Below are positions 8,540-17,299 of a stretch of DNA of 64,000 bases, one piece after another. The DNA is taken from the NCBI RefSeq assembly GCF_014635885.1, contig NZ_BMDR01000008.1, positions 1 through 64,000 on the forward strand. The letters run 5' to 3'. Positions within the stretch are counted from its first letter, which is position 1, and the number at the start of each line of letters is the position of its first letter. Below the pieces are notes generated by a model, which was given only the letters and a program-made list of their open reading frames with translations, searched no databases and had not been told where the DNA came from. The position numbers were made by a program, and so were the translations under genes. The DNA comes from Acinetobacter vivianii. GTDB lineage: Bacteria > Pseudomonadota > Gammaproteobacteria > Pseudomonadales > Moraxellaceae.

Positions 8540-8753
8540 ATGCAAAGGTTTAATGTAGTTATGTGCATGGATAAAATAACGAATATACTTAAGTTGTGGA
8601 ACTAAAGTGCTATTTTGTTTGGTTTCGCATAAGAGATTTTATGTTAACTGATTAGATTTTGATGAAAATTATTAATTCAATTCGGGGGATATGCTTTACT
8701 TTATTTCTACTCTATTATGAAATGTGAAAATTAGTCAACTTAGTTTAATAAAT
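8540..8753. other. AT-rich intergenic region with XerCD-like site
   Basis: This gap lies between the nucleosidase gene and the defence-like gene. It holds the left pdif-like site (8622-8649), where base composition turns strongly AT-rich. A promoter for the following gene is presumably here (for example TATGCT near 8690), but no strong -35/-10 pair stands out. Confidence 0.6.
8622..8649 (+). mobile_element. pdif-like XerC/XerD recombination site, left
   Basis: The 28-bp site has the 11-6-11 layout of dif sites. The XerC-side arm is GTTTCGCATAA, the spacer GAGATT and the XerD-side arm TTATGTTAACT. The XerD core TTATGTTAA is identical to the dif/pdif consensus, and TTTCGCATAA fits the Acinetobacter pdif XerC arm (TTTCGYATAA). 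It is inverted relative to the site at 11065-11092. It could alternatively be a chromosomal dif-derived site. Confidence 0.75.
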
Positions 8754-10981
8754 ATGTCCGATTACGATTTTAGTACACTTAATGATAAAGATTTTGAAGA
8801 ATTAGTTGTAGATCTACTTTCAGCAGAATTCGGTAATAGAATAGAGCGCTTCAAATCTGGGAAAGATGGTGGCGTTGATGGACGTTTTTTTTCTATTGAT
8901 GGTAAAGAAGAAATTATTCAGTGTAAACATTGGATAAAATCTGGTGTTAGTGCGCTAATACAATCATTGTCGAAAACAGAATTAGCTAAGGTACATAAGC
9001 TTAAGCCTCAGAAATATTTTTTGATTACATCGCTATCTCTTTCACGAGATAATAAAATAAAAATAAAAAATATTTTTAAAGATTATATTAAAATAGATAA
9101 CCAAATTTTGGGTAAAGAAGATTTGAATGATCTTTTAAAAAAGCATTCAAATGTTGAACGTAATCACTATAAGTTATGGATTTCAAGTACAACAGTTTTA
9201 GAAACAATTATTCATGCAGATATAATTGGAACTAGTAGATATAAGCTAGATGAAATAAACAGTAAATCAATTAAATATGTTGTTACAGAGAACCATAGTG
9301 AAGCAATTAATATTCTTGAAGAAAAAGGTTCTTTAATTATATCAGGATTACCTGGAATTGGTAAAACCACATTGGCTGATCAGATATGTAGAAGCTATTT
9401 AGCACAAGGATTTGATTTTTACTATATTGAAGATAGCATTTCTAGTATAGAAAAAGTTTATAAAGAGGAAAAAAGTCAAATTTTTTATTTTGATGACTTT
9501 TTAGGGAGTAATTATTTAGAGGCTATTGAAAATAAAGAAGATTCTAAAATTTCCGCCTTTATTAGGAGAGTAGAAAAAATAAGAACAAAAGATTTATATT
9601 AACATCAAGAACAAATATACTTAATCAAGGAAAAAGATTAAGTTCAGCATTTTATGATCAGAATATTAATAGAAATGAATATGAATTGCTTATAGGAAGT
9701 CTAAAATCTATAGATAAAGCTAAAATTTTATATAATCATATATTTTTTTCTAACTTATCAGAAGATTTTATAGATGAATTATATATAGATGAACGTTATA
9801 AAGAAATTATAAATCATAAAAACTATAATCCACGAGTAATTTCATTTATTACGGATTCACAGCGATTAATAGAAATTAAAAAGGATGATTATTGGTCATA
9901 TATTTTATCTACTTTAGAGGATCCAGCTCAAATATGGGAGAATGTATTTGATAGACAAACTGATGAAATATCTAAGGATATTATGGTAGCAGTCGTTTTA
10001 CATAAAGGGCGTATATCGGAAAAGGAATTAGAAGAAATTTACTACAAATTATGTGCTGAAAAAAATGGAGAATATGGAAAAACTTTTTCTTTTGTTATGA
10101 AAGCACTAACTGGATCACTATTAAATAGAAATATAGTTGGAAAGGAAATCTATTATGATCTTTTTAATCCATCTATCTCTGATTTTATTACATTAAATTA
10201 TTTATCTAATAAGTTTTATATTTTAAAATTAATAAATTTATCAAATAAAATTTTATGTTTAGAAACGCTAATTGATTTAGGTAAAAATAATATTATTGAT
10301 AAGGTAATTGTTTCTTATGTTTTAAAAGAATTTTTAAATAAAAATAAAAATAAAAATTTATGGTCTGAATTTTCATTGGTGTCTTTAAGTGGGTTTTTAG
10401 AAGTTTCAGATATAAAAGAAATTTTTAATTTGATAAAGAGTAGCTTTTTTGTCGATAAAAACTATTCAATAAGATCATTTAAATTTATATTACATTTAAT
10501 GAATAATGGTATTATTGTTAGTGATAACACTTTTTTTGGATTACTTTCTGAAGTGAAATCAATTTTCATAGACTCAGGAGATTATTATTTATTATCCAAT
10601 TTAAGTAATATTTTTAGTCTAATAAAATTAGATGAAAATTCTGAATACTACATTCTTTTAAAAAAAGAAATATTAGAATATTTTTATTCAGAAATTACAT
10701 CAATGGTTATTCAAGATAATGTTGTAGATGGAATATATCTAGCAGATGATTATTATGAAGAATTAGTGGTTGATTATGTTGATAATATTTTAAAAAATGA
10801 CTTCCCTATTAAATTTAATGAAGATGATATTTATAATATAATTAGTTTTCTAGATGTAGATGATGCTATACAAGCTAATATGAATGGTGCCTATAATCAT
10901 GAACATGATAAATTTGAGAGTAGCAGTTTCAGTCAAAGTGATTATATAGATCCAATAACAGATCTATTTGATCGAAGTTAA
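8754..10981 (+). pseudogene. Mrr-type restriction nuclease fused to STAND (nSTAND3-like) NTPase, frameshifted
   Basis: Two consecutive reading frames (8754-9602 and about 9575-10981) join by a -1 shift into one ~742-residue protein. Residues 1-130 are a PD-(D/E)xK Mrr-like nuclease domain, with DGGVDGR near residues 38-44 and the catalytic QCK at 56-58. A P-loop follows, GLPGIGKTT at 198-206, with Walker B FYFDDF at 244-249. Right after the break comes RFILTSRTNIL, the sensor strand of the same NTPase, then ~450 residues of helical repeats for sensing. Such nuclease-STAND proteins are anti-phage sensors in which target binding activates DNA cleavage. The break lies at an A6 run (9574-9579). 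The ATG at 8754 (MSDYDFSTLNDKDFE) is preferred to the GTG at 8724. The gene is far more AT-rich than its neighbours and bounded by pdif-like sites. It may be inactive, slippage-corrected, or a sequencing error. Confidence 0.78.
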
Positions 10982-11036
10982 TAAAAGGGAAGTTATCTGA
11001 CTTAATAAAAATGAAATTGTTTGGGATACAATATCA

Positions 11037-11068
11037 AATTTTAGAATAATTTAAGTTATTCTAAAATT
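11037..11068. terminator. 13-bp AT-rich inverted repeat, probable terminator
   Basis: A perfect 13-bp stem (11037-11049 with 11056-11068) with a six-base loop TTTAAG lies 56 bp after the defence-like gene. Its end overlaps the XerD arm of the right pdif-like site by four bases. It can act as a terminator on either strand, though the U tract is short. Confidence 0.55.
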
Positions 11069-11092
11069 AACATAATACGGCTTATACGAAAT
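11065..11092 (-). mobile_element. pdif XerC/XerD recombination site, right
   Basis: On the minus strand the site reads XerC arm ATTTCGTATAA, spacer GCCGTA, XerD arm TTATGTTAATT. As recalled, both arms equal the consensus of Acinetobacter plasmid pdif sites. It is inverted with respect to 8622-8649, so the two XerD arms face inward and the XerC arms outward, as in known pdif modules. Confidence 0.85.
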
Positions 11093-11132
11093 GCTTGAGC
11101 TTTTCTTATTTGCATCAATATCTTAGCCTAAA

Positions 11133-11170
11133 CCGTTCTAGGGTTCAGCGAACTAGAACGGCTTTTTCTT
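11133..11170 (+). terminator. Strong plus-strand terminator, possibly displaced
   Basis: A perfect 9-bp stem CCGTTCTAG/CTAGAACGG (11133-11141 with 11153-11161) is followed by CTTTTTCTT. It lies outside the XerCD-bounded segment, so it may be the original terminator of the nucleosidase gene at 7973-8539. Confidence 0.82.
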
Positions 11171-11255
11171 CACTTTTCACGTTCCACGTATGTTTCTTAA
11201 TCAATGTTCCACATTTTTGATTAGCTCAGTTGAATAATCGCCTTAACCATTTGGC

Positions 11256-11290
11256 AAGAAAAAAGCGACTAACAAAGCCGCTTTTTCTAT
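11256..11290 (-). terminator. Terminator of the TetR gene
   Basis: A hairpin made of AAAAAGCG and CGCTTTTT arms separated by about eleven bases gives a U tract on the minus strand, about 35 bp after the TetR stop codon. Confidence 0.65.
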
Positions 11291-11324
11291 TTCAATCGGT
11301 AAAATTAAGGCTTATGAAGAAAAT

Positions 11325-11936
11325 TTAGCGTGGTAATACGCCGTATAACATCACATGCACAGTATGTTCGATTGTACGTTGAAACATACTACGGTTACGT
11401 AAGGTTTTCCCTGTCACCATTTCAATTTGAGTTGAGAAATCCGCGTAATTCTGTGTAATGGCCCAGATATTCAGAATCAACAGTTCTGGATCAATATCTG
11501 GTGATAATTTGCCTTGTTCTTGCCATGTTTGAATGACTTTAGCTTTACGTTTAAACAGCTTTTTCAAAGGGCCTTTTAAGATTGGCAAAATATGTGGTGC
11601 ACCTTGAATGATCTCAAGTGCAAATAAACGTGAGGCCTTAGGCTGGTCACGTGAGCTTTCGATTTTTTGAATTAAATAATGCGTGAGTGCTTCTGTGGGT
11701 TCAAGTTCTGACTCCAATGTCTGTAAAGGCGCCAACCATTTTTGCAGAACGGTGGTGAGCACTTCGACATACAGTGACTCTTTATTTTCATAGTAGTAGA
11801 AAATATTGGATTTATGCATGTTTGCGAGCTGTGCAATCTCATCCAGACTTGCGCCACTAAACCCATAGACGGAAAAAACATCTAGGGCAGCATTCAGCAG
11901 TTGATTGCGCTTTTGTGTACTTTTTTTCTGTTCCAT
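11325..11936 (-). CDS. TetR/AcrR family regulator (RutR/YcdC-like)
   Basis: The ~203-residue repressor has an N-terminal helix-turn-helix (GFSGASLDEIAQLANMHKSNIFYYYENKESLY). Its C-terminal ligand domain resembles RutR/YcdC (TetR_C_3-like: PELLILNIWAITQNYADFSTQIEMVTGK). The ATG at 11936 (MEQKKSTQKRNQLL) is chosen because the upstream 23 codons (MLLCTNPTIY...) are not typical of the family. The gene follows the ssu operon on the same strand but is separated by that operon's terminator and 240 bp, so it has its own promoter. RutR-type ligands are pyrimidines; the ligand here is unknown. Confidence 0.8.
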   Translation of the reverse strand: MEQKKSTQKRNQLLNAALDVFSVYGFSGASLDEIAQLANMHKSNIFYYYENKESLYVEVLTTVLQKWLAPLQTLESELEPTEALTHYLIQKIESSRDQPKASRLFALEIIQGAPHILPILKGPLKKLFKRKAKVIQTWQEQGKLSPDIDPELLILNIWAITQNYADFSTQIEMVTGKTLRNRSMFQRTIEHTVHVMLYGVLPR

Positions 11937-12161
11937 CTGCGAGCTTGATTCAAAAAATGTCATTGACATTGTAAGATAAATTGTCGGATTTGTGCACAGT
12001 AACACAATTTTTTTATCGAAAAAAATATACTTTTCAGGCCAATGTTGGGGATGTATTTGATAATTATTGAAATCTAAAAACGGCCATACATATTTTGTAA
12101 ATAATTCATGTGCTGGTCATCAATTTGAATTGTAGTTTTTAATGATTTGACGCCTTTTTTA

Positions 12162-12199
12162 GAAAAAAATAATGCGGTTTTAGGTCGCTAAAACCGCAT
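12162..12199 (-). terminator. Terminator of the ssu operon, overlapping the ssuB stop
   Basis: An 11-bp perfect stem (12172-12182 with 12189-12199, loop GGTCGC) overlaps the last codons of ssuB. On the minus strand it is followed by ATTATTTTTTT. Confidence 0.85.
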
Positions 12200-12980
12200 C
12201 AAGAACTTGTTGTTCGAGTTGTGCAAAAGCAATACTCTTTTTACGTGGACGAGGCAGATTCACCTGAAAACTATGCGCGATATGACCTTGATCTAAAAGA
12301 ATAATTCGATCAGCCAACTGAACTGCTTCACTCACATCATGCGTGACCAGAATTGCGGTAAAGCCTTGTTCTTTCCAGAGACGTTCAATTAGGTTTTGCA
12401 TTTCCAAACGGGTCAGGGCATCTAAGGCACCTAAAGGTTCATCCAAGAGCAAAATACGTGGTGAATGCGAGAGGGCGCGAGCCAGTGCCGCACGCTGACG
12501 TTGCCCGCCTGAAAGCTGTGCAGGCCATTGCGACGCCTTTTCTTTTAAACCGACTTTCTCCAGTAAGGTCGCTGCGAGTTGGTGCTGGTCTTTTGGTAGA
12601 CCGAGTTGAACATTTTGCAGAACACTTTTCCACGGCAACAGGCGAGGATCCTGAAACATTACCCGAATGTCTGCATTGGTGATGCCTTCACGAAAATGAC
12701 GTGCAGACTGGAATTTGATTTCACCATAACTGGCTTTTTCAAGTTGGGCAATGAGACGGAGCAGGGTGCTTTTACCACAGCCACTGCGTCCGACAACGGC
12801 AACAAATTCACCTGCTTGAATATGCAAATCAAGATCTTCGAGAACCTTGACCTCACCATAAAACTTATAAAGCTGCTCAATCAGAATATCTGCGCCATTG
12901 GCAGGTGCCTGAGCTGTTTCTGGTTCAGTCACAGGTTGAACCAGATTATTGTCATAGAAATTTAGATTTAAATTACTCAT
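12180..12980 (-). CDS. ssuB: Aliphatic sulfonate ABC transporter ATP-binding protein
   Basis: The ~266-residue ABC ATPase has Walker [13 protein letters not shown]-loop FQDPRLLPW, signature [15 protein letters not shown], Walker [13 protein letters not shown] and switch H in [18 protein letters not shown] is characteristic of the taurine/nitrate/sulfonate (SsuB/TauB) class. The ATG at 12980 has a good GGAAG ribosome site; the upstream extension to 13013 would overlap ssuC. It powers import through SsuC of sulfonates used as a sulfur source. Confidence 0.93.
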   Translation of the reverse strand: MSNLNLNFYDNNLVQPVTEPETAQAPANGADILIEQLYKFYGEVKVLEDLDLHIQAGEFVAVVGRSGCGKSTLLRLIAQLEKASYGEIKFQSARHFREGITNADIRVMFQDPRLLPWKSVLQNVQLGLPKDQHQLAATLLEKVGLKEKASQWPAQLSGGQRQRAALARALSHSPRILLLDEPLGALDALTRLEMQNLIERLWKEQGFTAILVTHDVSEAVQLADRIILLDQGHIAHSFQVNLPRPRKKSIAFAQLEQQVLDAVLAT

Positions 12981-12993
12981 CTTTATCTTCCTT

Positions 12994-13797
12994 TTATTTC
13001 TGGTAGCCTGCATGCCAGCGTAATAAATAACGTTCTAAACCTTGAGCCAATACATCTGCTAATTTGCCCAGTAGTGCGTAGAGTAAAATACCGACCAGAA
13101 CAATATCGGTCTGTAAAAATTCGCGTGCATTCATGGTCATATAACCAATTCCTGATTGTGCAGAGATCGTTTCAGCCACAATCAAAAGTACCCAGACCAG
13201 CCCTAAAGAGAAACGTAGGCCGACTAAAATAGACGGCATTGCACCCGGTAAAATAATTTCTTTATACAACTGCCAACGGCTTAGCCCGTAGCTTTTACCC
13301 ATTTCAATCAGTTGAGGATCGACAGAACGAATGCCGTGATAGGTATTGATATAGATCGGGAAAAACACACCCACAGCAACCAGAAACAGTTTGGCAGTTT
13401 CATCAATACCGAACCATAAAATGACCAATGGAATCAGCGCCAATGCAGGGATATTACGGATCATTTGCAATGTGGTATCGAGCAGGGTTGAAGCAATCCG
13501 TGATGAGCCATTTAATAGACCTAAAATCAGTCCCAAGCCCCCACCAATGAGTAAACCGAGTAGGGCACGACCAGCACTGACTTTAACATGCAGCCAAAGT
13601 TCTCCACTGAGCAGTAAGTGCCAGAAAGCACTCACCACAGCAGTTGGGGCTGGTAACACCCGATTTTGTAGTAAACCTGCGCTTGAGGCAGCTTGCCAAA
13701 TCAGAATCAGTAAAATTGGAAATAGCCAAGGCAATAAACTTCTGCCTATTTTTTGTGTTCCACGTGAAACATTATTGACGGAAACTTTGGTGCTCAT
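12994..13797 (-). CDS. ssuC: Aliphatic sulfonate ABC transporter permease
   Basis: The 267-residue inner-membrane protein has about six helices and the binding-protein-dependent transport EAA-type loop ([31 protein letters not shown]). It is of the TauC/SsuC class. Its start overlaps the end of ssuD by four bases (ATGA-like), showing coupling. It forms the membrane channel with SsuB. Confidence 0.93.
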   Translation of the reverse strand: MSTKVSVNNVSRGTQKIGRSLLPWLFPILLILIWQAASSAGLLQNRVLPAPTAVVSAFWHLLLSGELWLHVKVSAGRALLGLLIGGGLGLILGLLNGSSRIASTLLDTTLQMIRNIPALALIPLVILWFGIDETAKLFLVAVGVFFPIYINTYHGIRSVDPQLIEMGKSYGLSRWQLYKEIILPGAMPSILVGLRFSLGLVWVLLIVAETISAQSGIGYMTMNAREFLQTDIVLVGILLYALLGKLADVLAQGLERYLLRWHAGYQK

Positions 13798-14969
13798 ACA
13801 GTCTCCTTAGCCAAGGTCTTAGGTTCCTTGACTTCAGGCACATAGTTATTGGCAATGATTTCACCAAATGGGCCTGTTAAATGTGGTTGCGCCAGTTTCT
13901 CTCGGGTTTTAAGTGGTAATAATGGGAACACCAGTTCAGCAAAACGAATGGACTCTTCCAGATGCGGATAGCCTGAGAAGATAAAGGTATCAATGCCTAA
14001 ATCAGCATATTCCTGAATACGTGCCGCAACAGTTTCAGGATCGCCGACCAAGGCGGTTCCTGCACCGCCGCGCACGAGGCCAATGCCTGCCCAGAGGTTA
14101 GGTGAGACTTCAAGTTGGTCTTTACGTCCGCCGTGAAGTGCAGCCATACGTTGCTGACCGACTGAATCCATTTGAGCAAATTTTTTCTGCGCCGCGGCAA
14201 TGGTGGCATCATCCAGATATTGAATCAGTTCATCTGCCGCCGCCCAAGCCTGCTCGTTGGTTTCACGGACAATCACATGTAAGCGGATACCATAATTAAG
14301 GGTGCGACCCTTTGTAGCCGCTTTGGCACGTAAATGTTCAATTTTTTCTTTTACCGCAGCAGGGGGCTCGCCCCAAGTCAAATAAGTATCGACCTGTTCT
14401 GCCGCCAATTCGGTTGCCGCTTCTGATGAACCACCAAACCACAGTGGGGGATAAGGTTGCTGTACAGGTGGGTAGAGCAGTTTGGCGTCATCGACACTGA
14501 GACGTTCGCCGTGGAATGTAAATGATTCACCTGTATGTGAGCGAGTCAGGATTTCACGCCAGATTTTGACGTATTCAGATGCTGTCTGGTATCGGGTACT
14601 GTGATCTTCATATAAACCATCACCCTTTAATTCCTGTTCATCACCACCCGTTACGAGGTTGAGCAAAATACGGCCATTGGAAAGTCGGTCAAAAGTAGCA
14701 GCCATGCGTGCAGCAAGTGCTGGAGTGGTAATGCCGGGACGCAGTGCGACGAGGAATTTAAGCTGTTTGGTGGCATCAATCAGACTGGCAGCAGTAATCC
14801 ACGGATCTTCACAAGAGCGACCTGTCGGAATCAGAACCCCTGCATAACCGAGATTATCCACGGCAACGGCAATTTGTTTCATATAAGCATGATCGACCTG
14901 ACGAGCACCCTTGCTGGTGCCTAGATAACGACTGTCACCATGAGTGGGAATAAACCAGAAAATATTCAT
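13794..14969 (-). CDS. ssuD: FMNH2-dependent alkanesulfonate monooxygenase
   Basis: The 391-residue luciferase-like TIM-barrel enzyme begins [17 protein letters not shown], typical of SsuD, and carries the [13 protein letters not shown] and [14 protein letters not shown] segments. It oxidises alkanesulfonates with FMNH2 and O2, releasing sulfite and an aldehyde for sulfur assimilation under sulfate limitation. The operon lacks the partner reductase ssuE, so reduced flavin must come from elsewhere. It is 32 bp downstream of the first binding-protein gene. Confidence 0.94.
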   Translation of the reverse strand: MNIFWFIPTHGDSRYLGTSKGARQVDHAYMKQIAVAVDNLGYAGVLIPTGRSCEDPWITAASLIDATKQLKFLVALRPGITTPALAARMAATFDRLSNGRILLNLVTGGDEQELKGDGLYEDHSTRYQTASEYVKIWREILTRSHTGESFTFHGERLSVDDAKLLYPPVQQPYPPLWFGGSSEAATELAAEQVDTYLTWGEPPAAVKEKIEHLRAKAATKGRTLNYGIRLHVIVRETNEQAWAAADELIQYLDDATIAAAQKKFAQMDSVGQQRMAALHGGRKDQLEVSPNLWAGIGLVRGGAGTALVGDPETVAARIQEYADLGIDTFIFSGYPHLEESIRFAELVFPLLPLKTREKLAQPHLTGPFGEIIANNYVPEVKEPKTLAKETV

Positions 14970-15001
14970 GTCGATGTTCCTTATGAAAATGAAATCAATG
15001 T

Positions 15002-15988
15002 TTATTGGGCAGACCAGACGCTATGCTGAATATCGATCTGCACAGGGATAAGCTGCTCTTGTTTAAATAAATCGGCGATTTGTTGCTGACTCTGTACGAC
15101 CTCTGGTGTGAGGATGTGTACAGGTGATGGTTTTGGACGTTTGTCTAAAACACGTTGCGCTACGGGAAGGCTCAAGCCCGTACTTTGTGCGTAAATCTGT
15201 AGCGCCTGATCTTGATGTTGAACGATCCATTGATCAGCAAGGTTGATGCTTTTAATGAGCTTTGGCGCAGAATCGGGATGCTTTTTAATATAGTCAGGAT
15301 TACCAATATAAAAAGAATACGTGGTTGGAAAAGCAGAGCCATCTACCAAGGTTTTGGTATGACCTTGAAGTTCGGCTGTACCCAAGTAGGGCTCCCAAAT
15401 GGCCCATGCATCAACAGCCTGTTTGTCAAATGCTGCACGTGCATCGGCAGGAGGTAACCAGATGGGCTGAATGTCTTGCCAAGATAGACCCGCTTTTTGC
15501 AGGGTTTTAGCCAGCAATTCGTGTGCACTTGAGCCTTTTTGTACCGCGATACGTTTGCCCTTTAAATCTTGCAAAGTGCTGATTTTATCGTTGGCATGTA
15601 CCAAAACAGCCTGTCCCGTCGGCGCAACCACTTCATAAGCCACATAGCTCAATGGTTTAGCCGCGGCCTGAGCAAAGATCGGTGGCGTATTGCCGACATA
15701 ACCAAAATCAACGGCCCCGACTGCAAGTGCTTCAAGCATCTGTGGGCCAGCAGGGAATTCACGCCATTCAATTTTGGCATTTGGAAATTCTTGCTCAAAT
15801 AGCTTTTGTTGTTTGGCAACCAACAAATTGAGTGAAGATTTCTGGAAACCGATCGAGAGTGTTTTTACCGCTGTATTTTCAGTTGTTGAAGTTGCTTTCT
15901 CCGTATGCTGTTCGGGTTTCTGGCAACCACTCAGCGAAAATGTAGAGATCAGCACACCCAGAACAGAAACTTTAGATAACAACTTCAT
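15002..15988 (-). CDS. ssuA: Sulfonate ABC transporter substrate-binding lipoprotein
   Basis: The ~328-residue periplasmic binding protein of the SsuA/NrtA/TauA type has a lipoprotein signal ([11 protein letters not shown], lipobox Cys near residue 22). Motifs [36 protein letters not shown] and [22 protein letters not shown] are classic for aliphatic sulfonate binding. The ATG at 15988 has GAGG about 6 bases upstream; a TTG at 16000 is open but less likely. It is followed by ssuD-ssuC-ssuB. A second paralogue lies directly upstream. Confidence 0.9.
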   Translation of the reverse strand: MKLLSKVSVLGVLISTFSLSGCQKPEQHTEKATSTTENTAVKTLSIGFQKSSLNLLVAKQQKLFEQEFPNAKIEWREFPAGPQMLEALAVGAVDFGYVGNTPPIFAQAAAKPLSYVAYEVVAPTGQAVLVHANDKISTLQDLKGKRIAVQKGSSAHELLAKTLQKAGLSWQDIQPIWLPPADARAAFDKQAVDAWAIWEPYLGTAELQGHTKTLVDGSAFPTTYSFYIGNPDYIKKHPDSAPKLIKSINLADQWIVQHQDQALQIYAQSTGLSLPVAQRVLDKRPKPSPVHILTPEVVQSQQQIADLFKQEQLIPVQIDIQHSVWSAQ

Positions 15989-16000
15989 GGTGATCCTCAA

Positions 16001-16993
16001 TTATTTAACTTCGTTCTTCAATAAGGCATCTTGGATCACAAGCTGCTTTGGAATCAGTTTCTGGGCAAAAAATGCATCAGCTACATATTGCTGTTCTTTG
16101 GCGACCTTTTCAGAAATAGGTTGAACCCCAAAACCCATACGTGAAATTGATGTTTTTAAAATGTCGAATTCAAGTGCGGTCGGTTTTTCTAACAGTTTTG
16201 CAGCATCATCAGGGTGGGCTTTCACCCAGTCCGTTGTTTGATTGAGTGTCGTTACCACGGTATTTAACACCTGCGGATGACTTTCAGCGAACTGGCGATC
16301 AGATAGATAGAATTGATGGTTACTTACAAGGTGCTCACCATTGGCAATGACACGTGCATGAATCTGATGTTCAGCCGCAGCCAAGAATGGATCCCAGATC
16401 ACCCATGCATCGACAGCACCTTTTTCAAATGCCGCACGTGCATCTGAAGGCGGCAAATAAACAGGCTGGATATCATTTAAGGTGAGATTATTTTCTTCTA
16501 GCAACTTGAGTAACAGGTAGTGCACGTTGGAGCCTTTATTTAAGGCAATGCGTTTACCTTTTAAATCCTGAACAGATTGAATCGGAGAGTCTTTTTGTAC
16601 AATCAAGGCTTCTGCGCTTGGTGCAGGTGGCTGGTTGGCAACATAGATCAGATTCGGATTGGCGGCTTGCGCAAAGATAGGTGGGGCTTCACCAGCCTCA
16701 CCCAATACGACGCTGCCAACATTCAAGCCTTCTAATAATTGTGGGCCAGCGGGAAATTCGACCCATTTAACTTGTACACCTTGAGCAGCAAGGGTTTTTT
16801 CTAATTCACCTTTTGCTTTGACGATCGGCAAGATGCCATACTTTTGAAAGCCGATATTTAATGTTGTGGTTTCTTGTTTTGTTGTACCTTGCTGCTCAGG
16901 TTTTTTTGCACAGCCTGTCACACCCATTAGACTGGCAAGACTTGCCGCAATGAGAGTAGATGTTGCCCATGAGCGATTGATTGAAACAGCCAT
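16001..16993 (-). CDS. Second sulfonate ABC transporter substrate-binding lipoprotein
   Basis: This ~330-residue paralogue of the neighbouring SsuA also has a lipobox (MGVTGC). It shares the [20 protein letters not shown] and LPPSDARAAFEKGAVDAWVIWDP blocks but is clearly diverged. It is first in the operon, and two binding proteins feeding one SsuBC pair would widen the range of sulfonates or sulfate esters taken up. The ATG at 16993 (MAVSINRSWATS) is preferred to a TTG at 17041, giving a normal signal peptide. Confidence 0.88.
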   Translation of the reverse strand: MAVSINRSWATSTLIAASLASLMGVTGCAKKPEQQGTTKQETTTLNIGFQKYGILPIVKAKGELEKTLAAQGVQVKWVEFPAGPQLLEGLNVGSVVLGEAGEAPPIFAQAANPNLIYVANQPPAPSAEALIVQKDSPIQSVQDLKGKRIALNKGSNVHYLLLKLLEENNLTLNDIQPVYLPPSDARAAFEKGAVDAWVIWDPFLAAAEHQIHARVIANGEHLVSNHQFYLSDRQFAESHPQVLNTVVTTLNQTTDWVKAHPDDAAKLLEKPTALEFDILKTSISRMGFGVQPISEKVAKEQQYVADAFFAQKLIPKQLVIQDALLKNEVK

Positions 16994-17041
16994 GTTGGTT
17001 GTGCTCCCCGAAAAATCAAAAGATTTAAATAAGATGAGCAA

Positions 17042-17299
17042 CTAAGCTAAAACTTTTTTTATTGCATAAAAAATAACTAATCGGGCTTTGCTTATGATGA
17101 AAAGTGCAAAATAGAAGATCGAATAATCTTATCTGTAGATTGAATAAGAGAAAGTGATTTATTTTTAACTAAGATTATGTTTTTTAATTAAATTTTAAAT
17201 ATTTTAATGTTTGTTTAAATTTTTATCGAAATTGTCTTAAGCAGAGATCATGATGATAAGGAGATATTCTTATCAAAAATAAAAATATCTCCAACGGCC
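17042..17299. promoter_or_regulatory. AT-rich region upstream of the ssu operon
   Basis: This 258-bp non-coding, very AT-rich stretch must contain the ssu promoter (reading left). An imperfect inverted repeat GGAGATATT/AATATCTCC (about 17260-17293) follows the argA stop codon and may be a weak terminator. I cannot point to a certain CysB/Cbl-type site. Confidence 0.4.

Larger units (their letters stand above)
10982..11324. other. Intergenic region at the right module boundary
   Basis: This 343-bp gap holds, in order, a 13-bp inverted repeat, the right pdif site, a strong plus-strand terminator (11133-11170) and a hairpin ending the leftward TetR gene (11256-11290). Two similar TTCCAC-containing words near 11180-11215 have no evident meaning. 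I see no gene here. Confidence 0.7.

Noticed and set aside
9574..9602. Programmed -1 ribosomal frameshift in the nuclease-STAND gene
   Set aside because: The zero-frame codons GAA-AAA-ATA do not form an X-XXY-YYZ heptamer and no downstream stimulatory stem was seen. Indel or sequencing error is simpler.
11175..11245. Short similar words around TTCCAC and an AATCAA/TTGATT pair in the intergenic region
   Set aside because: They are too short and irregular to support a repeat element or operator.
17260..17293. Inverted repeat after argA as a terminator
   Set aside because: The stem is AT-rich with a long loop and there is no U tract on the relevant strand. Kept only as a remark in the region entry.
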